Notes: generated by a model not told the origin, from the letters alone. A stretch of DNA of 64,000 bases from Burkholderiaceae bacterium (GCA_027493945.1 JAOSJU010000001.1:1116001-1180000), one strand, 5' to 3'. Positions 52,493-60,409 are shown, counted from the stretch's first letter. A program made the numbers and translations.

Positions 52493-52531
52493 GGGCCTTC
52501 CATCCATCCGGGTGGAGGGCCTTTTCTTTTC
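52493..52531 (+). promoter_or_regulatory. Leader hairpin with U tract before the DUF3085 gene
   Basis: Stem GGCCTTCCA / TGGAGGGCC (one G-U pair) followed by TTTTCTTTT, 25 bases before the DUF3085 start. It looks like a terminator or attenuator placed directly in the leader. Confidence 0.65.
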
Positions 52532-52555
52532 CATTCCACACAGGAGATTTCAATC

Positions 52556-52909
52556 ATGTCCCTGCGATTCAGAGGCTCCGACCTGCGCCCCGTGCTGGCC
52601 GAGGCGATCGCCACTCAGGGCCGCGTGATCCTCGCCAAGGATCAGGGCGTGTACTTCCTCGCCGAGCGCGGGGAACGACGCCCGGACGGTCGGGTGAAGC
52701 TGTTGGCCTATGCCGTCGGCTGCAACCCGGATACCGATCCGTTCGATGACTGGTGGGAGCTGGCACGCGCCGAACTGGGCGGCGACGACTTCGGCGAGTT
52801 CTTCGATCCGAAGGAAGGCGTCTTCGCACGCATCCTGCACGGCACGGACGACCTGATGCTGTCCGCCACCGCCACGCATCTGTCGCTGGAGGTGGTTCCC
52901 CCGGCATAG
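52556..52909 (+). CDS. DUF3085 family protein
   Basis: This 117-residue protein shows the DUF3085 pattern (LRPVLAEAIATQGRVILAKD then QGVYFLAERGE). The family is common in ICEs and has no known function. The hairpin immediately upstream fits a regulated leader, and a terminator follows 28 bases after the stop. Confidence 0.78.
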   Translation: MSLRFRGSDLRPVLAEAIATQGRVILAKDQGVYFLAERGERRPDGRVKLLAYAVGCNPDTDPFDDWWELARAELGGDDFGEFFDPKEGVFARILHGTDDLMLSATATHLSLEVVPPA

Positions 52910-52936
52910 CGCAGCAACCGCCGCGCGGGCCCTCGC

Positions 52937-52963
52937 AGCCCCCATCCGGGGGCTTTCCTTTCT
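52937..52963 (+). terminator. Rho-independent terminator
   Basis: Seven-bp stem AGCCCCC / GGGGGCT with a 3-base loop followed by TTCCTTTCTT. Confidence 0.82.
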
Positions 52964-53058
52964 TCGTACCGCGGCCACCGCCGCGCGTGCGCGCTCGTCT
53001 CCGGCCGCCATGGCCTGCCTCGTCGGCCTGCCGCCGACATGCCCACGGAGACGACCGC

Positions 53059-53901
53059 ATGCACGACCCGTTCAAGATCACCCAACCCACCTGCATCAGC
53101 TTCTCCGGGGGACGCACCAGCGCGTACATGCTCTGGCGTGTGTTGCAGGCCAATGGCGGCCTGCCTGCTGACACCGTGGTCTGCTTCGCCAACACCGGCA
53201 AGGAAGTGGAAGCGACCTTGCGCTTCGTGCGCGACTGCGCCGAACGCTGGCAGATGCCGATTCACTGGCTGGAATACCTGCCCATGGAGCCGGGCTTCAT
53301 GCTGGTCGATTTCGAGCGAGCCAGCCGTCAGGGCGAACCGTTCGAGGCGCTGATACGCAAGCGCCAGTACCTGCCCAATCCCGTGGCGCGCGGCTGCACG
53401 ACCAGCCTGAAGATTCGCCCGATGCACCGCTTCCTGCGGCACCTGGGCTGGACGGACTGGGACCAGATGATCGGCATCAGGGCCGACGAGCAACGGCGCG
53501 TCGCCAAGATTCGCGCACGCGGCCACTCCACCGAATCGACCCACGAAACCATGTGCATGCCGCTGGCGGATGCCGGCGTCACCGTGCGCGACGTGGGCAC
53601 CTTCTGGCAGGCGCAGCCGTTCGACCTCGACCTGCTCACGGTCAACGGACGCACGCTCGAAGGCAACTGCGATCTGTGCTTCCTGAAGCCGCGCGGGCAG
53701 CGCCTGGCCCTCATCAAGGCCCGGCCCGAAGCCGCCGTGTGGTGGATTCGCATGGAATCCCTGAACTTGGCGAGCAAGCCCAGCGGCGCTCGGTTTCGCG
53801 CCGATGGCCCCAGCTACGCCGACCTGGCGCGCTTCGCCGCCGACCAGGGCGACCTGTTCGATGCCGCCGAGGAACCGCTCGCCTGCTTCTGCGGCGATTG
53901 A
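53059..53901 (+). CDS. Phosphoadenosine phosphosulfate reductase-like (PP-loop) protein
   Basis: This 280-residue protein has the PP-loop SGGRTSAYM (residues 16-24) of adenine nucleotide alpha-hydrolases such as CysH, and several cysteines (CTTSLKIRP, CDLCFLKPRG, CFCGD) that could bind a cluster or act in thiol chemistry. The layout resembles PAPS-reductase-family proteins found on mobile elements; DndC, which makes phosphorothioate DNA, is a relative, but no other dnd gene is here. True sulfate assimilation is unlikely in this context. It is followed 4 bases later by XF1762. Confidence 0.8.
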   Translation: MHDPFKITQPTCISFSGGRTSAYMLWRVLQANGGLPADTVVCFANTGKEVEATLRFVRDCAERWQMPIHWLEYLPMEPGFMLVDFERASRQGEPFEALIRKRQYLPNPVARGCTTSLKIRPMHRFLRHLGWTDWDQMIGIRADEQRRVAKIRARGHSTESTHETMCMPLADAGVTVRDVGTFWQAQPFDLDLLTVNGRTLEGNCDLCFLKPRGQRLALIKARPEAAVWWIRMESLNLASKPSGARFRADGPSYADLARFAADQGDLFDAAEEPLACFCGD

Positions 53902-53905
53902 TGCT

Positions 53906-54415
53906 GTGCGCACGGCATTGGCCTCGCCACGGCTGCAACTGGTGCCCGTGTCGCTGCGCACCGCCAATGCCTTCGTGCAGGAGCACCACCGACACCACCG
54001 CCCGGTTCAGGGGGCGAAGTTCGCGCTGGCGGTCACGCTGTCCGGCAGCGACAGTATTTGCGGCGTGGCCATCGTCGGTCGCCCGGTCGCGCGTCACCTG
54101 GACGACGGCTGGACCCTCGAAGTCACCAGGCTCTGCACCGATGGCGCGCCGAACGCCTGCAGCAAGCTCTACGGAGCCGCCTGGAAGGCGGCTAAGGCCC
54201 TGGGCTACACGCGGCTGATCACCTACACCTTGCCCGAGGAAGGCGGTGCCAGCCTGCGCGCTGCCGGCTGGCGGCTGGTCGGTACGCGCGGCGGCGGTAC
54301 CTGGAGCCGCCCCAGCCGTCCTCGCGCCGACACCCCCGACCACCTGCGCGGCCCCAAGTGCCTGTGGCGCGCGCCTGACGGCGCGGACAAAGGGAAACGC
54401 CCGGATGCCGATTGA
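53906..54415 (+). CDS. XF1762 family protein
   Basis: This 169-residue protein begins VRTALASPRLQLVPVSLRTA from GTG 53906, 4 bases after the previous stop. The core (EVTRLCTDGAPNACSKLYGA, ALGYTRLITYTLPEEGGASL, AAGWRLVG) matches the XF1762 family and has the look of a GNAT acetyltransferase fold. The substrate is unknown. Tight linkage to the PP-loop protein suggests that they act together. Confidence 0.75.
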   Translation: MRTALASPRLQLVPVSLRTANAFVQEHHRHHRPVQGAKFALAVTLSGSDSICGVAIVGRPVARHLDDGWTLEVTRLCTDGAPNACSKLYGAAWKAAKALGYTRLITYTLPEEGGASLRAAGWRLVGTRGGGTWSRPSRPRADTPDHLRGPKCLWRAPDGADKGKRPDAD

Positions 54416-54459
54416 TTGCTGTCGCGCGCGCGAGGCCCGGCCATGCTGACCCCATGCTT

Positions 54460-54632
54460 GCTGACGTTGTCAGCGACATGCCAGGCAACCATCGGTCTTC
54501 GAGGTTGCGTCGCAGTTCCCACTGCGTGACCGAGCCAGCTCGCACCGCATCCATCCGCGAGCGGCCACCAGTCTCTGGTGGCGGATGCTTTCGCCTTATC
54601 AACCCACCGCGGGGTTACGCACCTTTCCCCGC
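54460..54632 (+). ncRNA. Multi-hairpin leader, copy D
   Basis: GCTGAC/GTCAGC (54460-54474), GCAACC/GGTTGC (54485-54508), CGCAG/CTGCG (54511-54526), an 8-bp stem GCCACCAG/CTGGTGGC (54564-54582) enclosed by GCATCC/GGATGC (54547-54552, 54583-54588), then GCGGGG/CCCCGC (54609-54632) before the DUF3577 gene. Stem 2 reads GCAACC/GGTTGC where the other copies have GCAGCC/GGCTGC: a compensatory change. Confidence 0.7.
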
Positions 54633-54679
54633 ATGCGTGGGGCTGGTGTGTCTCCGCTTCTTCCCTATGGAGATTCACC

Positions 54680-55597
54680 ATGAACACCACATCCAACGAG
54701 AAGTCGTATTTCGACCTCCACACCTCGGGCATCGGCTACATCCAGCGTGTCCGTGAAGTGCCTGTCCGGGGCGGCCGCCGTGCGCAGCCTTTCCTGGCAT
54801 GCACCGTTGCCGCGCTGGTCGGCTCCGCAAAGGACCCCAGCTACCGCTACTTCGATGTCAAGGTCTCCGGTGCCGAGGCCAAGAAGCTGGTCGAACGCTA
54901 TATCGGCGTTGATGATCCCAAGCAGCGCCCGCTGGTGCGCTTCCGCCTCGGCGACCTCTGGGGCGATGCGTACATCCGCGACAAGGGCGAGCGCAAGGGT
55001 GAAGCCGCCGCGTCCCTCAAGGCGCGACTGCTCAAGACCGAGCCGCTTGACCGGGCCGAACTGGCTTCCATCAAGCAGCACGAGCTGATCACCCGCGGCA
55101 TCGGCTACCTCAGCCGTCCGAAGGACGTCACCCCCAAGGATGGCGATCCGTTCCTGTCGTGCTGCGTCGCGGCTCTGGCCGGGCCTGTCGGTGAACCGGA
55201 CTATCGGTACTTCGACACCATCGTCGCCACCCCTGAAGCCGAGCACCTGGTTCGCCGGTGCGTGCAGGCCATCGAAGGGGACCGCAAGGTGCTGATCGCC
55301 TTCAAGTTGAACGACATGAAGATCGATCCGTACATCCGCACCAAGGGTGAGCGCGCCGGGGAGCCGGGAGCGAGCCTGGAATCGACACTGATCCACATCG
55401 GTCTGATCAAGATCGACGGCACCCGGGTCTATCCGACGAGCCAGGCGCAAGCCGAGGCGCCGCAGGCCGAGGACGCACCCGCGCCCGAAGCCGAGGACGC
55501 CGCCGGCACCGCTGCCGACCAGCCTGTCGAGCCCGCCGAGCGCGAGCCCGCAGGTGAGGTCGAAGAGCAGGAGCCGGCATTGGCTGCTTCGTTCTGA
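54680..55597 (+). CDS. DUF3577 (STY4534-family) protein with a duplicated domain
   Basis: This 305-residue protein contains two successive copies of the same ~110-residue domain: residues about 10-118 (SGIGYIQRVREVP ... FRLGDLWGDAYIRDKGERKGE) and about 133-245 (RGIGYLSRPKDVT ... FKLNDMKIDPYIRTKGERAGE). The tail is Ala/Glu/Pro-rich. The DUF3577/STY4534 family is linked to ICE replication. Most members I recall have a single domain, so the duplication is notable. It has the longest leader of the region. Confidence 0.8.
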   Translation: MNTTSNEKSYFDLHTSGIGYIQRVREVPVRGGRRAQPFLACTVAALVGSAKDPSYRYFDVKVSGAEAKKLVERYIGVDDPKQRPLVRFRLGDLWGDAYIRDKGERKGEAAASLKARLLKTEPLDRAELASIKQHELITRGIGYLSRPKDVTPKDGDPFLSCCVAALAGPVGEPDYRYFDTIVATPEAEHLVRRCVQAIEGDRKVLIAFKLNDMKIDPYIRTKGERAGEPGASLESTLIHIGLIKIDGTRVYPTSQAQAEAPQAEDAPAPEAEDAAGTAADQPVEPAEREPAGEVEEQEPALAASF

Positions 55598-55605
55598 TCC
55601 GGCAT

Positions 55606-55622
55606 GGCCCCCTCACGGGGCC
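55606..55622 (+). promoter_or_regulatory. Leader hairpin
   Basis: Six-bp stem GGCCCC / GGGGCC followed by a T-rich stretch, 33 bases before the DUF3275 gene. Confidence 0.6.
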
Positions 55623-55654
55623 TTGCCTTTTCCTATTCTTCAAGGAGAACCATC

Positions 55655-56345
55655 ATGGCAGTCACATCGGCACCCGAGAAATCGGTCGCGCCCATCGTCG
55701 TCCCCGGCCAGCTCACGCTGCGCACCATCCGCGGCAAGAACGGCCCGTTCACGGTCGGCCGTCTCGCCACGCACCTCGGTACGTTCGAGGTCAAAGACCC
55801 GGAGCTGGAGCAGTACCCCGAAGGCAAGTACGACGGGGAATTCATCATCCGCTACATCTTCCCGAAGTCCTACCCGGTCGGCGGCGGCATGCGGTTCGAG
55901 ATCCGTGCCAGCCTCGACGGAATGACGCTCAACGGCATCGACAAACTGAGCCGCGACGAAGCCCGCAGCTTCGCCACCCAGGACGTCGATCCGCTCGATG
56001 AAGAGCAAGGGGCGCAGCCTGCGGCAACGCCGGCCAAGCCCGCCAAGGCATCCAGGCCTGCCAAGCCCGCACCCGTGCAGGCGTCCGCGGACCCGCTGGT
56101 CGATACCACGCCCTTCGGCGTGGATGCGCCACCGCCTGCTGCGGCCGCTGCCCCCGGCAGCACCGAAGACGGTGACGCCGCGCTGTTCGGCTTGCTGTGG
56201 CCGCTGGGCGAGTCCGTGAAACTGGATTCGACCATCGACCGCCGCACCCTGCGCGCGCAGATCGCCCGCCTGGGCGAGCTGGGCTACGCGCTGGACTTCA
56301 AGACGCAGGAGTGGAGCCGCCAAGGCCGAACCACAAGCTGCGTGA
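55655..56345 (+). CDS. DUF3275 family protein, frameshifted at the end
   Basis: The N-terminal ~110 residues (VVPGQLTLRTIRGKNGPFTV and GMRFEIRASLDGMTLNGI) match DUF3275 of ICEs, followed by an Ala/Pro-rich linker and a short C-terminal domain (LFGLLWPLGESVKLDSTIDR). An extra G near 56324 makes the frame run on to 56548 through the next leader and into the next gene. Removing it gives the ending DFKTQEWSRQAEPQAA and a stop at 56343-56345, which I take as the true end (229 residues). Confidence 0.75.
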
Positions 56346-56437
56346 GCAGACGCCGCATGCGCGGTGTTCTTCATCCACCCGCCGGGGTTCCTTCCCCATG
56401 CGGGGGAGGCCCTGGCCATTTTCTGGAGGTCTCCATC

Positions 56438-56779
56438 ATGTCCATCATCGCTTGCGATACCCCGCGTTCAACGCTGGATGAACCCGCGTGGCGGGAACTC
56501 TGCAAGGCGGCCGCCGCACACGCCCAGCGCGGTTGCGGCTTGTCCTAGGACCACTACGTGACGCTCTTCAGTTCGGAGATCGACGCGCTGGCCAATAGAT
56601 TGCCGGAAGAGCAGCGTGCTCAGGCTCTCGAAATCGCCGCACAGGAATGGGACTACGCAACACCTGCCGAGCGGCAGGAATCCCAGGACTGGAATGCAAC
56701 GCACGGCTACTGCTCGCACGGCATCGAGTTTGGCTACTGCCCGGCCGGTTGTGATCGAGACGATGACGACTGGGACTGA
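56438..56779 (+). pseudogene. ICE hypothetical protein with an internal amber codon
   Basis: One frame from ATG 56438 to 56779 encodes about 113 residues apart from a TAG at 56546-56548. The two parts (ending AHAQRGCGLS, resuming DHYVTLFSSEIDALANRLPE) read as one acidic, Cys-rich protein ending GFGYCPAGC-like and DDDDWD. Either a base is wrong (for example TAC or GAG originally) or the gene is truly broken. A GTG at 56558 could start a separate 73-residue product. Confidence 0.55.
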
Positions 56780-56881
56780 GGACAGGGCATAGGTTCCTTC
56801 GCGCACCTGCGACATTCCATCACCCGCTGGGGGTTCTTCCCCACGGGAGGCCTCCGGCTCAACTTTTCGAGGAGGCCTCTC

Positions 56882-57275
56882 ATGGGCTGGTATTTCTCAA
56901 ACCAATCGCGGTCCGAACTGATCGCGGAACTGATCGCAACGCAAGAGACCGAGCGCGCCAGCGTCAAGGTCATCGCTCACACCCTGCGCGGCAACGTGCT
57001 GTGGTCCGTCGCCGAAATGACCGCCAAGGTCGAAGGCGTGCATCGTGATCTCGCACCGGACCAGTCCCTTCGCTACATCCGCTGCGATCTGCTTGAACGC
57101 AGCGGCGGCCAGTGGGGACGAGTCCATGCACCCGTACTACTACACGTGCCCGCTGTCCTATCTGGACCTCGCACCGGAGCAGTCCGCCGACTGGCGTGCA
57201 GGCGTTCGCGCCTACCACGCACGGCGGCGCACACCCACGGCATCCGCGGCATCCGCCGCGGCGTCGATGGCCTGA
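56882..57275 (+). CDS. ICE hypothetical protein, frameshifted
   Basis: The first ~78 residues (MGWYFSNQSRSELIAELIAT at the start) end at LERSGGQWG, and a second frame continues DESMHPYYYTCPLSYLDLAP to a stop at 57275. Together they make a protein of about 130 residues that I recall as a common ICE hypothetical. The break near 57116 probably removed a few bases between QWG and DES. A GGAGG ribosome site and a GGGG/CCCC hairpin precede the start. Confidence 0.6.
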
Positions 57276-57291
57276 GCCAGGAGGAACCGAC

Positions 57292-57552
57292 ATGGACCCG
57301 ATTTTGGCTTCGCTCACGCCATCGCTGCTGGCACTCGTTGAAGGCAGTTTGTCCAACGACGAAGTGTCCTCCGACGAGGAAATGCTGGCGTACTTCATCG
57401 ACAACGGCCTCACCGAGGAGCAGGCGCGACAGGCACTGACCTACCGCGATCAGTACCTCAACAACATCTACCTGGACGGCTTCACGCCGATCACGGCGGC
57501 GGACGAGGCGCTTCACTTCAACCCGCACACCCGGCAGTTCGAGCCGGACTGA
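57292..57552 (+). CDS. Small ICE hypothetical protein
   Basis: This 86-residue acidic protein (MDPILASLTPSLLALVEGSL at the start) has a UBA-like helical motif (EMLAYFIDNGLTEEQARQAL). It starts 16 bases after the previous stop behind AGGAGG. Not otherwise recognised. Confidence 0.6.
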   Translation: MDPILASLTPSLLALVEGSLSNDEVSSDEEMLAYFIDNGLTEEQARQALTYRDQYLNNIYLDGFTPITAADEALHFNPHTRQFEPD

Positions 57553-57570
57553 GCGGTTTTCTCCCACCCC

Positions 57571-57591
57571 CTGGGGCAGTACTTGCCCCAG
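57571..57591 (+). promoter_or_regulatory. Leader hairpin
   Basis: Eight-bp stem CTGGGGCA / TGCCCCAG with a short loop, 37 bases before the gene at 57629. Confidence 0.62.
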
Positions 57592-57628
57592 CGGGCGGTG
57601 CTGTTCCCGTTCATCCGAGGACACCACC

Positions 57629-58276
57629 ATGCCCGCAAACACTTCTTCCACGCTGTACCGCATCGACGAATGCCCGGACGTGATGGCCGACGCCTGCGTC
57701 GGCGATGACCAGGGCAACCTGATCTTCCTGTCCATCTGGGCGCGGGACACCGCCGTCCAGCAGATCCTCGCTCGCCTGACCCTCGGGCGCGACGAGCAGG
57801 GACTGGACCAGTTCCACATCCTCACCGACCAGGGCGGCAGCGTCCCGGTGTTCATCGGCAACGTCGATCGCCTGGAGAAGCGCGTCACGCGCGCCTATCG
57901 GCGAACGCTGTTCGGTTCGCTGTCCAACGTGTGGCTGTTCGACCGGCGCTGCGTCAAGCCCGACAAGGCCAACGCCAGCGCATTGGCACTGCTGCCGCGC
58001 GACAGCGCCCACCGGCTTGACCGCCTGTGGATGCTGGTGCGGGACACCTGTCCGTTGCCGCTGCTCGACCACTGGCGCGAGACCGTGCTGGACCTGCTGC
58101 AAAGCCGCGAGATGCTGGCCCGCCTTCCGTTCGCCCTCGGGCCGCTGGAAGGCCATCGGCTCGCCATCGACGTGCCGGCACTGACCCCGGCGCTGGGCTC
58201 CCTGATCCGCAGCGACACGCTCACTGCCTATCCGTATCCGTCCAGGATCTGGACGCCGGAAGCGGTAGCGGCCTGA
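57629..58276 (+). CDS. ICE hypothetical protein
   Basis: This 215-residue protein (MPANTSSTLYRIDECPDVMA at the start) is soluble and mixed alpha/beta; a central stretch WLFDRRCVKPDKANASALAL and a helical C-terminus are visible. No catalytic motif is recognised. It lies directly before the DUF6094 methyltransferase-like gene. Confidence 0.62.
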   Translation: MPANTSSTLYRIDECPDVMADACVGDDQGNLIFLSIWARDTAVQQILARLTLGRDEQGLDQFHILTDQGGSVPVFIGNVDRLEKRVTRAYRRTLFGSLSNVWLFDRRCVKPDKANASALALLPRDSAHRLDRLWMLVRDTCPLPLLDHWRETVLDLLQSREMLARLPFALGPLEGHRLAIDVPALTPALGSLIRSDTLTAYPYPSRIWTPEAVAA

Positions 58277-58284
58277 TCCACCCT

Positions 58285-58310
58285 CGGAGGCACGCCTTGG
58301 CATGCCTCCG
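58285..58310 (+). promoter_or_regulatory. Leader hairpin
   Basis: Eight-bp stem CGGAGGCA / TGCCTCCG, 30 bases before the DUF6094 start. Confidence 0.62.
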
Positions 58311-58340
58311 TCTTTCATCCCCGCCAACCAGGAGACTTCC

Positions 58341-59450
58341 ATGGCCCTCATGTTCCCGCGGCTCGCCCGCAATTTCGTCAAGAACGGATATTTCCCGACC
58401 GACGAACCCACGCTCGAAAGAGCCCTCAACGCACTGATGCCCAGCGATGGGCCGATGTGCATCCTCGATCCCTGCGCCGGCGAAGGCGTGGCGATCGCCG
58501 AAGCCGCCCACGCCCTCGGGCGCGAGCAGGCCAAGGCGTTTGCGGTCGAGTTCGACGCGGAGCGGGCACGCCATGCCCGCGGCCTGGTCGATCACTGCCT
58601 GCACGCGGACCTGATGGACACGATGATCTCCAAGCAATCCTTCGGGTTGCTCTGGCTCAACCCGCCGTATGGCGATCTGTCCAAGGACGTCAACGGCAAC
58701 ATCGGCTATCAGGGCCAGGGCCGTGCCCGCCTCGAAAAGCTGTTCTACCAGCGCAGCCTGTCGCTGTTGCAGTACGGCGGCGTGCTGGTCTTCATCGTCC
58801 CCGGCTACGTGCTCGACGCGGAGCTGGTCGGCTGGTTGACGCGCCACTACACCGATCTGCGCATCTACCGAGCGGTGGAAACGCAGTTCAAGCAGGTGGT
58901 GATCTTCGGACGCCGGGTGCGCCAGCGCGAGCAGGTGCCCGATGGCGTCAAGGCCGTGCGCAATCTGCTGCTGCAGGTTGGGCAAGGCGAAGTCGAAGCC
59001 GAGGAGTTGCCGAGCGATTGGCCGTTCCTGCCGTACATCGTCCCCGCTAGTCCGGCCGAGCCGGAGCATTTCTTCCGCGTGACGATGGAGCCCGAACAGT
59101 TCGCCGACGAGGTTGGTCGGCTGCAAGGTCTCTGGCCGTCTCTGGACACGCACCTGGGGGCCGCGCAGCAGTCGCTGCGTCCGCCGGCGCGTGCCTTGTC
59201 CCACTGGCATCTCGCCCTGGCTCTGGCCGCGGGTGCGATCTCGGGGGTTGTGCGCTCCAAGACCGGGCGCGTGCTCGTCGTCAAAGGTGACACCCACAAG
59301 GACAAGACGCTCCAGCGGGAGTTCACCGAACGCGAAGACGGCTCCATCGCCGAGACCCGAATCCTCACCGACAAGTTCGTGCCTGTCATCCGCGCATGGG
59401 ACATGACACCTGGCTCCGCGACGCGGGGCGAGGTGTTGACCATTCGCTGA
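58341..59450 (+). CDS. DUF6094 family, SAM-dependent methyltransferase-like protein
   Basis: This 369-residue protein has a class I methyltransferase fold: motif I DPCAGEGVAIAEAA (around residue 43) and motif IV NPPYGD starting at N107, the N6-adenine DNA methyltransferase signature. Start ATG 58341 (MALMFPRLARNFVKN) follows AGGAG; the in-frame ATG 13 codons upstream lies in the leader. The family is frequent on ICEs beside a cytosine methyltransferase. No cognate endonuclease is seen. It may modify the element's DNA or RNA; the substrate is unproven. Confidence 0.8.
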   Translation: MALMFPRLARNFVKNGYFPTDEPTLERALNALMPSDGPMCILDPCAGEGVAIAEAAHALGREQAKAFAVEFDAERARHARGLVDHCLHADLMDTMISKQSFGLLWLNPPYGDLSKDVNGNIGYQGQGRARLEKLFYQRSLSLLQYGGVLVFIVPGYVLDAELVGWLTRHYTDLRIYRAVETQFKQVVIFGRRVRQREQVPDGVKAVRNLLLQVGQGEVEAEELPSDWPFLPYIVPASPAEPEHFFRVTMEPEQFADEVGRLQGLWPSLDTHLGAAQQSLRPPARALSHWHLALALAAGAISGVVRSKTGRVLVVKGDTHKDKTLQREFTEREDGSIAETRILTDKFVPVIRAWDMTPGSATRGEVLTIR

Positions 59451-59500
59451 TCCACCGGACGCGCTGCCGTCCTGCTGTACCACCTCGAAGGAGAAACAGC

Positions 59501-59821
59501 ATGATCCCCAATCCGTTCAAGCGGCCTGCGCCGCACAAGCAACCGTTGTTCGCACCGAGTACGCTGAAGTTGAGCGAGAAGGTGCATTGGCTGGCCCGGC
59601 GAGGCCTGATCGACCCCTTGGCCTATGTCCAGCGCCATGTGCGCGGGGACTGGGGCGAGATCGATGAGGCCACACGCCAAGCCAACGACGTGGCGATCCA
59701 ACAGGACAACCTGATGATCTCGCAGTTCAGGATCACGCCGGACCTGGCGCTGATCGTCAAGACCAGCGAGGACCACCAGACCACGGTGGTCCAGCTTCCC
59801 GAAGAGCGGGACCTGATCTGA
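59501..59821 (+). CDS. ICE hypothetical protein, paralogue of the next gene
   Basis: This 106-residue protein (MIPNPFKRPAPHKQPLFAPS at the start) shares a pattern with the next gene: LARRGLIDPLAYVQRHVRGD then WGEIDEATRQAN here, LVRAGRLDPIPYFRRHTRGD then WGDVNVQQWHAN there, and both end in a VVQLPEE/VIVLPSED strand. The pair probably arose by duplication. Function unknown; an AAGGAG site precedes the ATG. Confidence 0.65.
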   Translation: MIPNPFKRPAPHKQPLFAPSTLKLSEKVHWLARRGLIDPLAYVQRHVRGDWGEIDEATRQANDVAIQQDNLMISQFRITPDLALIVKTSEDHQTTVVQLPEERDLI

Positions 59822-59853
59822 GGTCCCACATCGTCATCTTCATCCGCCTGACG

Positions 59854-59887
59854 GAGCCACTTCCCTCCGCCAGGGGTGTCGTGGCTC
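59854..59887 (+). promoter_or_regulatory. Leader hairpin
   Basis: Seven-bp stem GAGCCAC / GTGGCTC with a long loop, 23 bases before the gene at 59911. Confidence 0.5.
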
Positions 59888-59910
59888 AATGACCCATCAA
59901 GGAGGAGCCG

Positions 59911-60216
59911 ATGGCATCGCATCGCATCGAAACCTACTGCCGGCGGCTGGCGTTCCCGATCGGAGCGCTCATCTTCAGCAGAGGTGTTGACCGCCTGGTC
60001 CGCGCGGGTCGCCTGGACCCGATTCCGTACTTCAGGCGCCACACCCGTGGCGACTGGGGTGACGTCAACGTCCAGCAATGGCACGCCAACGGCGTTGCAC
60101 TTCAATCGGGCGCATCGCTGGAATCGCACTACGTGATCCATCCAGGGCTGGCCATCCGCCTCGTCACCGACGCGGAGCGCCGCGCCACTGTCATCGTGCT
60201 GCCGTCCGAAGACTGA
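59911..60216 (+). CDS. ICE hypothetical protein, paralogue of the preceding gene
   Basis: This 101-residue protein is the second of the tandem pair, sharing the RHTRGDWGDV core and the C-terminal strand pattern. It is the last intact gene of the hairpin-leader region. AAGGAGG precedes the ATG. Confidence 0.65.
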   Translation: MASHRIETYCRRLAFPIGALIFSRGVDRLVRAGRLDPIPYFRRHTRGDWGDVNVQQWHANGVALQSGASLESHYVIHPGLAIRLVTDAERRATVIVLPSED

Positions 60217-60291
60217 GCACGGTTCACCCGCAGGCCACTCAGGCCAGCATCTTCAACCACCTTCGGCCACGCGCCGATTTCCTTCCCACCA

Positions 60292-60409
60292 CGGGGCATG
60301 CCATTGCCCCGCTGGGGGTGGTGCATGCCCCATTTTTCATTTCACCATGACTCCAGCACCGAACTTTGCTGGACTACGCCGAAGCCCGATACAGCAGGTT
60401 TATCAATAA
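60292..60409 (+). pseudogene. Leader hairpin with truncated 20-codon gene at an island junction
   Basis: A GC-rich inverted repeat (GGGGCATGC near 60293 with GCATGCCCC near 60323) and TTTCACC-ATG at 60347 have the same form as the other leaders here, but the frame stops after 20 codons (60407-60409). The original gene has apparently been cut at about 60.36 kb, where the integrase module begins. Confidence 0.5.
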
